Below are positions 1 through 9,277 of a stretch of 64,000 nucleotides of DNA, in pieces (the stretch's first letter is position 1; each line of letters opens with the position of its first letter). The notes under the pieces were generated by a model. The model was not told the DNA's origin. It did not search any database and worked only from the letters and a program-made list of their open reading frames with translations. The DNA comes from Cladopsammia gracilis (Eukaryota; Cnidaria; Anthozoa; Scleractinia; Dendrophylliidae), in contig JAJGOT010001101.1 of the NCBI GenBank assembly GCA_022457155.1, forward strand, positions 1 to 64,000, given 5' to 3'. A program made the translations under genes and the position numbers.

Positions 1-430
1 ATCACTTGAGCTTGGGCTACCTGTGGTACTACTAGAGTCTTTTATCGCGCTCTCGTCGCTCGCATATTACACGCCTCTCGAGTCTCGTATATTTTCTCTC
101 TCAAGTTTGAAATGAATTTTGCTACTTTTCACGGCTTCCACTCTGGCGATTTCTACCTTCGCTTCGATCCAAATCGCAAAAATTCGTCCAACGCTTGCAC
201 GGTGAAGGTGATGGGTCGGATGCTCGTGGTGGACGGGCTGTACTTGACCATCCGATATCCCTGCCGAGCAATGTCGGCCGTGGGAATCGTAAACATTTCC
301 AAAGACATGGTTGCTTTCAGGGACGTGGGCGTTTGCGTTGTCGTGGACGCGCGTGGACCCTTTTTATGTATCTGGTGAGCCGATACCCCGGTGGAGGCGC
401 CACGTCCGACGAGATCCAACCTCCGCGTTG
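1..430 (-). pseudogene. Polinton-type capsid protein, N-terminal fragment
   Basis: On the minus strand, about 153-419 encodes a stretch containing FTIPTADIARQGYRMVKYSP followed by PITFTVQALDEFL. This resembles the N-terminal region of capsid-type proteins of cnidarian and nematode Polinton-like elements, which share a hydrophobic start, a 'xxPxxSI' turn and then a D/E-F-[IL]-DL strand. The frame shifts near 165 and meets stops soon after, and the rest of the gene would lie to the left of the window. It is next to a penton-like pseudogene on the same strand, which supports a capsid cluster. Assignment to the major capsid protein is recollection of family pattern, not a search. It could be another structural gene. 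Confidence 0.35.
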
Positions 431-505
431 ACGTTGTCGTCGTCTAGTGAACCAATACCCCGGCGGAGGTGCCACGTCCGACGAGATCCAACCCCCGCGT
501 TGGAC
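374..505. repeat. Two-copy tandem repeat (about 75 bp period)
   Basis: The segment with ACCCCGGTGGAGGCGCCACG and the following GTCCGACGAGATCCAACCTC appears at about 380-428 and again at about 456-504 with a few substitutions. It lies within the decayed capsid gene region and probably arose by local duplication. Confidence 0.8.
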
Positions 506-607
506 TGGACTTTTATACCGTCCACTTCCCGTCAGATGCCGGGGTCGCGATTGCACGACCAGGGGGTGGACCATGGTGCTGCTGTTTCTTTGTTGTTTTT
601 TTTTTCT

Positions 608-892
608 TCACTCGCCGAAAATGTCTCGGGCTCGTTTCGCCGCTTTTTTATGGATCCCTTGATTGCTCGTCTGGGCTTTTCGTTTCACCCCTCGTCCCAA
701 AGCGCCAAACACCGCTTTTCCCGCCTGTTTCCACGATTGAACTCGGTCCAGCGACGCTTTTCCCTCGCGCAACGACGACGCGAGCAGCGGGGTGGCCAAT
801 TTGCTCAAGTCTTGCATGAAGGCACCTCCGCTTTGCCCCGTCCCCATTCTCGTCGAGGGGGGGTGATAACGCGTTAAAATACCTCCCAACAT
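608..892 (-). CDS. Small basic protein, 94 aa, possible virion component
   Basis: Reads from an ATG at 892 to a stop at 608. The N-terminus is MLGGILTRYHPP and the middle has FMQDLSKLATPLLASS. The C-terminal third is very basic (GRGVKRKAQ, KKAAKRARD). Small lysine/arginine-rich proteins beside capsid genes are common in Polintons and adenovirus-like elements, where they are thought to bind DNA in the particle. It sits between the capsid fragment and the penton-like pseudogene, on the same strand. No family is recognised with confidence. It is one of the few intact frames in this element. Confidence 0.45.
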   Translation of the reverse strand: MLGGILTRYHPPSTRMGTGQSGGAFMQDLSKLATPLLASSLREGKASLDRVQSWKQAGKAVFGALGRGVKRKAQTSNQGIHKKAAKRARDIFGE

Positions 893-943
893 GACGACAC
901 TTGAGGATCGACGAGGGAGGGATGGCTGGCATTTTATACTGTC

Positions 944-2034
944 ACCTTTCGGAACGAGAAGGTGTCGACCGTTTGGCCTTTTTCATCTTCGCCAAGGTCC
1001 CGCTCGGGTCGGCCAGTTGCACTTCGACGATATCGATCCAGGGGCGTCGTAAAGGCATCCACTAGATATGCAACGGTTCAAAAAACTGCACCCCGTCTCC
1101 GCTTTTCGGAAAATGTGCTTCTCGAATCAAGGGGTGGAGTTGACCGCCCATCCGATTGCTTTCCACCAGATCCGTGTACACGAAGAAGCGTCGTCCCGTA
1201 CTCCCCACGTAGTCGGCAAAGGCATCGTTGAGATTCGCAAAGTGCCAATTCACGGTCAGCGAGAGAGACAGGTACCCTCGGTTGGCGTGCCAGAGGATTG
1301 GCGTTTCCGTTTTCTCGTCTATCTTTGTCGTACCCAGTTCCCTGTCCTTGATAAAAAAGAAAGACTGCTTGGCCTCTTCGAACGGGAGGGAATAGTGGAG
1401 ATTTTCCCCCAGTGCCGTCCCCTCGGCGTTCAACCACCCCATGCCCACCGACAACTTTTCATTCACCATCAACCGAATGGCGTGTACGGGATTGGTGGGA
1501 ACGGGTTTGATGTTCTCCAACAGTTTGTGTTCCACGACCAAGGACGGGCCTTACCAAAGAAAGGTGGGTCGACGGGCCTTCTCCAAACGGCGTCCCAGCG
1601 CTAGCGTTTGGGCAAATGCTTCCCGCTCGAAGAGTCGAATCATGGAGGCCATCATGTCCACCCCATTCGTGATGAATTGCTTGTCTTGCAATCGATCGCC
1701 GTTGATCATGTAACTGTAAAGGGTCGGTTGATCGAGGGTATCCACCAGGGTGTAAGCCAGCACAAACATGACATCCCTCTCGAGCTCCGCGACATGCGTC
1801 AACGCCAGTCCGCTATCGGGGATGGAGAGGGACAGCAACCCCACTTCCAATCCCCATCCAACGCCAGCGGTTCCGCCAATCGTACCTTGAACGCATCCGG
1901 GTGTTGTTGGGAAATTCCGGGGAGACATCGCTCAGGAGCACCACGCGATTCATGACGTCGACGACGACTTCGTGGCCAGTCTGGATGTGCCATCCCCTCT
2001 TTATAGCGAGGTCATATGGCGTTTGGGGATCCAA
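944..2034 (-). pseudogene. Minor capsid (penton-like) protein, broken
   Basis: The gene starts near an ATG at 2034 (MDPQTPYDLAIKRGWHIQ). Its early part has the SPEFPNNT motif, which then continues in another frame as a jelly-roll-like stretch with GLLSLSIPDSGL at 1820-1850. The later part reads FFVYTDLVESNRMGGQLHPL and VQFFEPLHI near 1065-1160, then IDIVEVQLADPSGTLAKMKK to a natural-looking stop near 944. This order is the pattern I associate with penton-type minor capsid proteins of invertebrate Polinton-like elements. Lesions: a frameshift at about 1880-1930, an in-frame TAA at 1551 and an in-frame TAG at 1062. The gene overlaps the integrase 3' end by about 30 bases. Function as capsid vertex protein is inference from family resemblance. 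Confidence 0.55.
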
Positions 2035-3616
2035 CTATCGTATTTGCTGGGCCACCCCTTCCAACTCACCAACACGTTCCGTCCTCGTCGTCGAAGCACT
2101 TTTTCCACCCGAAACACGGCATCGTCCGGCACCTCGACTTTTTGCACGTCTTCTTTGTAAAAGGTCTCTTCCACGGACGTCCCGTCCCACTCTTGGATCT
2201 TATAGGTGGACACGGGACCTTCTCGGACGCGTTGCACGATGAACACTTCTTCCGTCCATCCGGGCAAATACCCCTTTTGAAAAGGACGATGTTTCTTGCT
2301 GAGACGGGCGCGATCCCCCACCTTCAATGTCGGGCGTTTCCGCTGTCGAAGCCGTTTCTCGTACAATCGATCCCACACAGCGCGTTCGTTGGCGCGGGTC
2401 ACTTGGTTCGGGGGCAGGCCAATACTTCGATGCGGGGTGGCGTTGTACCCTCGGACAAACAGCGGCAACCGATCCTCGTACCGGAGCGTATTCAGGGCGG
2501 TGAACATGCGGTACATGCGTTCCTTCAACGTGCGATTCCATCGTTCCACCACGGCGGCTTTGCTATCCCCGCGCGTGGAGAAGAGCGCAATCCCTCGCTC
2601 TTTCAGAAACGTTTGGATGGTCCGGTTGTGAAATTCTGTCCCTTCGTCCGTTTGCAACCGCAAGGGTTGTCGTCCTTAACTCCCTCTCAGAATCGAAGCA
2701 AATGCTTCCGTCACGGCTTTGCCCGTCTTGTTCTTCAAAGGCACCGCCCACGCGTACTTGGACAAGACATCGATGACGGTCAAAATGAAGCTGTACCCCC
2801 TATTCCATTTCATCAAGGCCGAGACGTCCACCAAATCGGCCACCATCATCATCATCATCTTTATTTAAAAAACACGGTAAATACATCAGGCATTAACAAT
2901 TTAATATAAACTACAACTTAATAAGAAACTATGCATGTAAACTAATCTTCTATAATTTAAAAATATAACTAACTATTAAAGAAAAGTAAACTAAAATAAA
3001 GCCTGTTTTGCATGAATGCCGTGTGGGAATTAATTAAGAATCGTCGGAAATTAGTCAGAGATGTTGCCTGTCTAGCAGCTGAGGGTAGACTGTTCCAGAG
3101 GACTGCACCACTATAGGCAAAGCTATTTTTGTAATAGTTAGTACGTGGCAATGGTATTACAAGCTTGTTATCAGAATCCCGATAATTGTAAAAAGTAATC
3201 ACATCACTCCGCAGAATAAATTTAGAGGACAAATAATTCGGTGCGAGGTCGTTTAAGGACTTATAGACCATTTCAGCCTTTAGTTTTTGACGTCGAGTTT
3301 CTAAATTGTCCCAACCTAATTCTTTAAGTAGTTGCTTGGCGTCAGTATCATAACTAGAATGGGTAAGGACGCGGACTGCACGATTTTGAAGTCTCTGTAA
3401 TTTGTTCTTTGCGCGCAAACACGATCACGGGGGTTGTGGGAAACCGTTTCCGACACGGTTTGTGCAGCTTCCAAGACGCGTTTGGCCCGCGCCAGAGGTA
3501 ACCCTGTCTGCTGGGCAAATCGGTGCACGCCCCCAAACTGCCTTTTTTCTCGGGGGTTAAACCTCTCCCCAACTGACCGAGGCTCGCTTTTTTTGGGATT
3601 TGGCACGCGGAGCCAT
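2001..3616 (-). pseudogene. Retroviral-type integrase with chromodomain, split by a LINE
   Basis: The start is an ATG at 3616 (MAPRAKSQKKRASVSW). The zinc-binding/N-terminal part runs to about 3415 and shifts frame near 3470 (KLHKPCRKRFPTTPVIVF). The catalytic core resumes at 2846 with ADLVDVSAL and FILTVIDVLSKYAW. A stop region near 2678 is followed by the rest of the core, LQTDEGTEFHNR with the second Asp and VVERWNRTLKERM with the Glu. The C-terminus is an SH3-like segment and a chromodomain (VFRVEKVLRRRGRNVLVSWK, then GWPSKYDSWIP). This is the Polinton/Maverick integrase layout. The gap 2846-3415 is LINE sequence. About 20 bases of integrase appear missing at the insertion, judged by spacing to the DLVD motif. 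Confidence 0.85.
2846..3417 (-). mobile_element. 5'-truncated non-LTR retrotransposon (LINE) inside the integrase
   Basis: Minus-strand frame 2969-3418 encodes KLQRLQNRAVRVLTHSSYDT, then LGWDNLETRRQKLKAEMVYK and AVLWNSLPSAARQATSLTNF. This is the typical C-terminal end of the reverse-transcriptase protein of jockey/CR1/L2-like LINEs. The element then has a short AT-rich 3' UTR and ends in an ATG/CAT microsatellite at 2846-2863, as expected for L2/CR1-type 3' tails. Both sides are integrase sequence, so this is an insertion. Only the last ~570 bp are present, the normal result of incomplete reverse transcription. No clear target duplication was found. Confidence 0.85.
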
Positions 3617-3617
3617 G

Positions 3618-3775
3618 TCGTTCGCCGGTAAGGGGGTCCATGCACTCGTAAAAAAGGGGAGGGGACTTTTATCGTTAACAAACAACAACCACACCGTGAA
3701 TGTTCGTGACAACAAAATGTTTTTAATCAACCAAACAAGGTAATATTTTTTTTTACATAAGAAAAAAAACAATGT
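3618..3775. other. Short AT-rich intergenic spacer
   Basis: Between the integrase start and the 3' end of the GRF zinc-finger gene. It is A/T-rich with runs of T and A (3747-3770) and no convincing frame. It may hold the integrase promoter, but no clear TATA element stands out. Confidence 0.4.
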
Positions 3776-5105
3776 TCAAATAAGGACTGATACAAATTTG
3801 TGCTTGCCGCGGGGTGGCTCTTTCGCGGCTCTGGCCAAGTTCTCGGTGGCTCGACGCATCCAATAGTCAAAGGTGGGGGTCGGCTCGTCGGGCACGTACT
3901 TGTCTTTTAACCACTGCACGTCCTTCAACATCTCCAACGAAGGGTCTTCCTCTTTCAGGTACCGCCACAAGGCCTGCACGTAAATGATCTTTTTCATTTT
4001 GGGGGGAACTGTTTCACCATCTCGTACGCGGTCTCCAAGTAAGGGGTACAACTCAAATTTCTGAATTCTTCGGGGAACAGGATGGTGTTCTTAGTTCCCC
4101 CCACCATGAACCCTTTGTTCCACCCGGGGGTCTCTGGCTCTCTTTCTGGCTCTCTTTCTTTGTCGACCAGGGGCGGTTCCCAAGGGGTCCACGGCACGGG
4201 GTCGTACACCTCTTTCCTGACGCGGGGTTTCCAATGAATCCACTGGAAATACCCACAGCGTTCTTTGCCAAACTGTTTCACGCCTTTCTGATTGACGCCG
4301 CAGGTCAGGAAAACCTTTTGGTAATTGTTGGGGGACAAACTCAGTTTCATACGAGGTCTCAACCCGCAGTCGCAACGCAAGGAAGACCACTGGGCTTTCA
4401 GGGCGGGTGAAGATGGTCTTTCAATTCTTTCAACATCGTGTCCAGGTGCCGGGTGGGAATGAACACCAGACATCCCTCGTGACCGCAACTTTCGTAAGAA
4501 AACTCCCTGCAACTGCCCGGGCACAAGGGTTTCCACTCGTGAATGGGGCACGACAAGTCGTTGTCGACAACGGGAGACTGAGGTGGAGGGTCCGTCTGCG
4601 TGGCCGCGTCCACCCGGGTGGAAGGAACCGGGTTGGTAGGGTCTTCGCAAAGGCTCACCAGAAACGCATCCGCTTCGTTCTCTTCTTCCTCGGTTAGTAA
4701 GGGAGGCGAATCGGGAACTGGGGGGTCTTGGAGAGGTTGCTTTTCAGGGTCCCCATTCAGTCTACCCTCCAGTGCCTTTATTTTGGCTATACCCTTGAGG
4801 ACCATTTCCCCGGTGGAAATGTCACCATTAGCAGGTTGAATCCCAAAGATGGCTTCCAAGGCTGACTCAAGCTCTTTGGATTGTGGTACCGCTACGGCGA
4901 CAGTATCGTCTTCTTGTTCTTCAGAGGGAAACGGAGGTGGTAAGAGCTCCACAGGAAGATTCAAGGCCGCCATTTCTTTTTTGCTCAAACGTTTCTCCTT
5001 GTTAACTTTCTTCCTCTTTGGGTTGGCGTTGGAGTCAGTGAGGTTTTTGCGTTTTTTAGACGCAGCGACGGGAGTCGGTTGCGTGGGTACTCGATTCATA
5101 CTCAT
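3776..5105 (-). pseudogene. GRF-type zinc-finger protein, frameshifted
   Basis: Starts at ATG 5105 or 5099 (MSMNRVPTQPTPVAASKKRK). A lysine-rich stretch, an acidic Pro-rich linker and a first Cys/His cluster follow (LSCPIHEWKPLCPGSC, ESCGHEGC near 4480-4560). The frame then shifts at about 4405-4420, giving RCDCGLRPRMKLSLSPNN, VFLTCGVNQKGVKQFGKERC and GYFQWIHW (4240-4385). The pattern CxC...C...CxYFQW is that of GRF zinc fingers, which bind single-stranded nucleic acid in topoisomerase III and APE2-like proteins. A second shift in a C-run at about 4005 leads to KKIIYVQALWRYLKEEDPSL and a stop at 3776. Both shifts are at homopolymers, so sequencing error is possible. Similar GRF genes occur in cnidarian DNA-virus-like elements (inference). 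Confidence 0.6.
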
Positions 5106-5291
5106 ATTTTTTTCTTCCTTTCCTTCAGGCCGCTGCAACTGGAACGAAAAGAGGACGAAAGAGAATGAGCCACGCCTTAAATGCCAAGTCCACGACCCCC
5201 TGTAGTGTGACGTGGTCGTATCCGATAGGCAGGCGTCCTCGTGACGTGTCCTTCTTCGATTGGCTAAAATGAAACCACCACCCCACCTGCC

Positions 5292-5310
5292 AGTCTCTAT
5301 AAAAAAAAAC
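5292..5310 (+). promoter_or_regulatory. TATA-like element upstream of the 5352 gene
   Basis: TCTATAAAAAAAAAC about 50 bases before the reading frame that begins near 5352. It lies in the divergent spacer between the GRF gene (minus) and the next gene (plus). Confidence 0.45.
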
Positions 5311-5351
5311 ACCCCCGACCCTCGCACGTATTCAAACAAAAAACTAACAAC

Positions 5352-5938
5352 ACGGAGAAGGTATGCGTTTGCATCGACCTGGAAGGGTTCCAAATCCAGG
5401 GACGTTTTCTGTACCGCGAAATGGGGTACTGCGATTGGACGCGACATCATTCGGGCGTCGTCCATTACCATCTTCCCATCGAGTATGTTCAGTTGTCGGA
5501 CAAGGAAAAGATCACCGCCCGTTAGGTCATGCGCAACATTCACGGACTCCACTTTCAACCACCCCACGCCGCCGCGGCCTACCCCCACCGGCTCTTGGAC
5601 GTGCAAATCCGAGCTCTGTACGAACGATTCCGCACCGACGAACGAGATACGGTGGCCTTCAAAGGAGGGCACGTGGAACAAGATCTGTTGGCTCGACTCG
5701 GCATTCCTCACCTCGATCTCGAAACCTATGGGTGTCCCCCGCTTCGTAAAATGAAACGCTTGGATCGCGTGGAAGGTTGCGGTTTTCACGCCGACCCCAT
5801 ACGTCATCATTGCCCGCAAGTCAAATGCCATCATTTCGTGGATTGGATGCGACAACAATGCGGGATGACGTGTCAGTCCACGTACAGATACCATTGGTCC
5901 GCCAACCGTCCCGTGTGGACTAGGTCGACGACGGTCTA
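5352..5938 (+). pseudogene. Conserved unknown protein with LETYGCP motif, broken by a stop
   Basis: One frame from about 5352 to 5938 encodes KVCVCIDLEGFQIQGRFLYR, GVVHYHLPIEYVQLSDKEKI, then an in-frame TAG at 5523, then MRNIHGLHFQ, VAFKGGHVEQDLLARLGIPH and LDLETYGCPPL, ending with a His/Cys-rich tail (HHCPQVKCHHFVDWM). The opening 'D-x-E-G-F' and the downstream 'A-x-K-G-G-H' and 'LE-x-x-G-C-P' match a protein group I recall from cnidarian and arthropod virus-like elements. The D-x-E start suggests an RNase H-like or DEDD exonuclease-like fold, but this is unproven. No ATG is in place at the expected start; the codon there is ACG. So both the start and codon 58 are damaged. Confidence 0.45.
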
Positions 5939-6004
5939 ATAAAAAGTACCCGCTTACCCCAGCTCGGACTCATTTTGCGTTGATTTCTTTCACGAACGCT
6001 CATC

Positions 6005-6630
6005 ATGTCGATGGCCATGGACATTCCCGTTTTGAACGATTACACCATCATCACGGGTGGAGCGCCGGGCGTGGACGCCGAGGCGGAACGTCAAGTCCTC
6101 AATTTCGGGACTCAATTGGACGTGGTGATTGGACCCCATCACCCTCGCCGTCAAACCATCACGCCCTTGACGGAAAAAGAATTGAACCGAGCCGACAGTT
6201 ACTTTATCAATTACTTAATCAAGTTGGAAAAGGGGTTTCCAACGCCATCACGGCCGAATACTTGAAACGAAACTTTCACATTGCGGCACGGGCCGGCACC
6301 GTCTACGCGATTGGGTTCTTTACCTACTACCATAAACAGATAAAAGGAGGGACGGGGTAGACCGTGGAATATGCAAAGCAATTGCATCGGCAGATCTTTG
6401 CCTACGACCTCGAGACGACGCGATGGTACAAGTACAACTATGGCACCGCCGCGTTTCATGCGATGGGAAGCGCAATTTCCCCCTCTTACACACCCAGAGT
6501 GCCATTGTGGGCGCCCGTTATGTGGACAATTACCCCCGATGGAAATAGGCCCTCGCCGGATTATTCGAGCGCACCGTGGGCTGTCTACAATCACTGCATT
6601 GACACTTTGAACCGGAACTTTGATTATTAA
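6005..6630 (+). pseudogene. SLOG/DprA-like Rossmann-fold protein, frameshifted
   Basis: Starts at ATG 6005 (MSMAMDIPVLNDYTIITGGA). It has the nucleotide-binding-like turn TGGAPGVDAEAERQ, then VVIGPHHPRR, ELNRADSYFINYLIKL, a frameshift at about 6235, AGTVYAIGFF, KGGTG followed by an in-frame TAG at 6358, then TVEYAKQLHRQIFAYDLETT and RWYKYN. The order GG-x-G-x-D/E, AxxVxAxGFF, GGTGW, AxxLxxxxxxFD is typical of the SLOG superfamily (LOG, TIR-associated and DprA-like nucleotide-binding proteins). In bacteria these are nucleoside hydrolases or NAD-derived signal sensors. The role in an animal Polinton-like element is unknown. Two independent lesions make it a pseudogene. Confidence 0.55.
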
Positions 6631-6661
6631 TATTTTATTTATTTATTTATTTATTTATTTT
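6627..6661. repeat. (TATT)n microsatellite
   Basis: Several consecutive TATT units directly after the stop of the SLOG-like frame. Confidence 0.9.
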
Positions 6662-6817
6662 TGACGCCCACCCCATGAGACAATGAGAACACTGCAAATG
6701 AGACTTTGAACCACAACTTTGTTTATTTTTGATTGCTACGTGATTTAAATTGTTCTTTGTAAAATAAAATGTTTCTTGAAATTAAATGAATGTTTTTTCT
6801 TTCAGTGTCTGTTTTTT

Positions 6818-7171
6818 TTAAAGTTCTCCTTCTTGGAACGCCTGCATTTCCTCGAAATCGCATCCAAGGGCGCGGCAGTGGGGGCACTTGAATAGCGTCA
6901 ACAGTCGCCCGTTCTCCTTTGCCCACTCCAACAGACAGGTGTTGTGACACCACCCGCTACAACAAAAGAACTTGTGGGTTCTCGCGCGGTAAACCTTTCT
7001 GACCATCATACCATCTCTATTGGTCCACTCACGGATGGTCAATTTTCTTTCCTCTAAACAGATGACACAAGTCCTATTCTCCTCTTTCTTCCTCTCCCTC
7101 TCCTCCCCAGGTCTTTCACTCTCCTCCATGTCCACCGAAAAAATATCAACATGGCCGTCGACTGACATCAT
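6818..7171 (-). CDS. RING-type zinc-finger protein, 117 aa
   Basis: Intact frame from ATG 7171 (MMSVDGHVDIFSVD) to a stop at 6818. An acidic/basic N-terminal linker (residues 15-35) is followed by CVICLEERKL, then HKFFCCSGWCHNTCLLEWAK and FKCPHCRALG. The spacing Cx2C ... CxxH/Cx2C ... Cx2C is a RING or RING-variant finger. RING proteins are usually E3 ubiquitin ligases, and large DNA viruses use them to alter host proteins. A TATA-like element lies about 45 bases upstream on the same strand. It is one of the few undamaged genes in this element. The RING call is by visible cysteines and histidine; substrate is unknown. Confidence 0.75.
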   Translation of the reverse strand: MMSVDGHVDIFSVDMEESERPGEERERKKEENRTCVICLEERKLTIREWTNRDGMMVRKVYRARTHKFFCCSGWCHNTCLLEWAKENGRLLTLFKCPHCRALGCDFEEMQAFQEGEL

Positions 7172-7216
7172 CTTATGAAATGTGTTTTAGGTGTGAGTTT
7201 GAAGCCATACATGCGG

Positions 7217-7226
7217 CTTTTATATA
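7217..7226 (-). promoter_or_regulatory. TATA box of the RING gene
   Basis: On the minus strand the sequence reads CTATATAAAAGCC, about 45 bases before the ATG at 7171. This is a good match to a eukaryotic TATA box. Confidence 0.6.
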
Positions 7227-7390
7227 GATCCCCTCCTGACCGGGATCTGGGGTGAGTTAAAAAGACCCATACCCCCATGGGTACCCCATTCCTTCCCAGC
7301 CTACAAAGTCATTCTCCCAAAAAGATAAAAAGAGTGTCAGCATCGCCTTTTCACGCCTCACTCAGTTCTTGCGAGTCACACCCAACAAAG

Positions 7391-8467
7391 ATGGCGTCCA
7401 ACCAAGTAGTTGTGCCAAACCCTTCAATGGACAACCTGGAGGAGGATCCCGAGGAATTGAACGATGACGCCCTGTCGGCGGCCATGGAAACGACAGAAGA
7501 AAACAACAGGGACATCTCTTCGAGTACCAACTCACCGGGGAATCGGATCGATGTGTCCATCACGACCTTTCTCCAAAAGAAACAGTCTGTCCTTACACCA
7601 CAGAATCGATCTACGATAGAAAGCTCTTTGGCAAATGATAGTGCTATCTTTGCGAAACACAAACGGTCTTTGAGTTATAATCCTTGTAAATACTGCGGTA
7701 AAATTAAGGTTGGACGCACTCTTGTTGGGTGTGAAGTTTTAATTAAAACTTCACACAGGAACACTCGCTTGTTGAACATCGGAAATACGCTTGCAAAAAG
7801 CTGAGTACACAACCCCGCCCAAAGATGACTTGTCCTGATTGCAAGAAAAAAAGTGTCTAAGAGAACATTTTACAGTCACTTAAACAACGGATGCCCGATC
7901 GCCTCTCCCCAAAACCCGAACCGTCAACGCGTACAGAACAACGTGTCCATCACGACCTTTCCCCAAAAGAAACAGTCTGTGGTCAAAATCCACAATCGGG
8001 ACGAATTGCGCTGCGCTCGGGCTCTGGTCACCATGCAAGCGTGGGTCGACGAACAACCCCCGCGTCGACGGACGCCGGAGATTGGTTTCAGATACTTGAA
8101 ACGAGGAGGAAAAGGTCAAACCCGATTGGCCAAAGCCTTGCACGCGTTGGCTCGCGTTCCCTAAGGGTCTTGCGGGTTGGGGGCCCTCAGTCAATTCCAA
8201 ATCGTGTTGCCAGACTATCACATCAAAGTCTTCAGCGCCGATGAGGGTTACCAAGTGATCTTTGGACAGGGCGAGAAACGCGCCGACCAACGTTACCTGT
8301 TTCCCTTGAAACACAAGGATCATTATAACGGGTTGAAATCCATTCCCGCCATTCTTGGAAGTAAACGTTTTTGCCACTTGTGCGACAAGGGGTTATACAG
8401 CAAGAAAATGGCTCATCATTCCTGCGGTTACAGTTGGCATCGACCCGACGACGATCTTACCGATTAA
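7391..8467 (+). pseudogene. Protein-primed DNA polymerase B, N-terminal part only
   Basis: Starts at ATG 7391 (MASNQVVVPNPSMDNLEED). A zinc-finger begins at 7678 (YNPCKYCGKIKV) and is broken by inserted sequence. It resumes in other frames with CPDCKKKVSKRTFYSHLNNG (7830-7890), IHNRDELRCARALVTMQAW (7990-8045) and, after another shift, FQIVLPDYHIKVFSADEGYQ and FCHLCDKGLYSKKMAHHSCG. I recognise this order from the long N-terminal region of invertebrate Polinton pPolB proteins. No exonuclease or polymerase motif follows. The gene stops at 8467 and short repeats begin, so more than half of the polymerase is lost. A 40-bp stretch (GTGTCCATCACGACCTTTC and following) occurs at both 7553 and 7941. 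Confidence 0.6.
7729..7756. repeat. 28-bp perfect palindrome
   Basis: The half-site GTGTGAAGTTTTAA is followed at once by its exact complement. It lies inside the sequence that interrupts the zinc finger of the polymerase N-terminus. Confidence 0.95.
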
Positions 8468-8543
8468 TTAAAAGGGGCGACCGCGAAGAAAAACCCGGAC
8501 CCGAACCCAGGTCACGTGACTTTTGACCCGACGATCTATCAAA

Positions 8544-8775
8544 GGGGCGTTCTCCCAGTCGGGGATGGAACCCATGTCCCCGCTTGTCAACTCGTTTTTT
8601 TTGTTTTGTTTTCGTTGTGTGACTACTAAAAAGGGGCGTTCTCCCATTCGGGGATGGAACCCATGTCCCCGCTTGTAAACATAGCTTTTTTCTGTTGTTG
8701 TTGTTTTTTTTTCCTCGCATGTCAGGGGCGTTCTCCCATTCAGGGATGGAACCCATGTCCCCGCTTGTCAACTAG
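8544..8775. repeat. Three copies of a ~90-bp tandem repeat
   Basis: A 48-bp core beginning GGGGCGTTCTCCCAT and containing ATGGAACCCATGTCCCCGCT occurs at 8544, 8633 and 8725. The cores are separated by T-rich spacers. A weaker partial copy may begin at 8474 (AAAAGGGGCGACCGCG). On the minus strand the core holds GGGTTCCATCCC flanked by CGGGGA/TCCCCG, faintly like a tRNA T-arm, but no full tRNA can be folded. Confidence 0.9.
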
Positions 8776-9085
8776 TTTCTGTTTTTTGTTACGTTACTAA
8801 TAAATTACATTTTTGTGTTATTTCTGTTTTTTTTGTCTCTCTGACCGAGCGGGATCTGGGACCCACCCAGCGAGCGGAATCAGAGCGACCAGTCACTCAA
8901 ACCATCCCGGTACGAACCCGAACGATTCTGAGGCATCCCCCGACTTCTCACTTCCGGTCTCCCGAACCCATGATGTCATTGCACGTGTACAGATTTTTAA
9001 TTTGATGCAAATGAGATGCTAATGAGATGCTATTGTGATTTTCTCGCACCTGATTGGTCAGGATACTTCGTGAGCTGCTACCACT
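8776..9085. other. Spacer without recognisable gene
   Basis: About 300 bases with no coding frame of note. I see no repeat, TIR or RNA signature. It separates the left element from the minisatellite. Confidence 0.5.
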
Positions 9086-9277
9086 ACTAGGGTTGCAAAA
9101 TGCAGCTGAACGTGGTCTGGTATAAGGTAAGGATTTTGGTATCTAGTCTGGAATAAGGTTGCAAAATGCAGCTGAACGTGGTCTGGTATAGGGTAAGGAT
9201 TTTGGTATCTAGTCAAGAATAGGGTTACAAAATGCAGCTGAACGTAGTCTGGTATAGGGTGAGGATTTTGGTATCTA
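9086..9277. repeat. Minisatellite, left block (about 3 units of 66-67 bp)
   Basis: Units contain GGTTGCAAAATGCAGCTGAA, then CGTGGTCTGGTATAAGGTAA and GGATTTTGGTATCTAGTC. They start at about 9090, 9157 and 9224. The same unit is found at 9834-9911, 48086-48162 and 48784-49316, so these are pieces of one original array separated by later insertions. Confidence 0.95.

Noticed and set aside
4398..5894. Single 498-codon minus-strand gene
   Set aside because: The part above 5105 is antisense to the plus-strand gene at 5352 and has no gene-like content. The real start is at 5105 or 5099.
8544..8775. tRNA-like T-arm in the 90-bp repeat
   Set aside because: GGTTCCATCC and a stem exist, but there is no acceptor, D-arm or anticodon arm around it.
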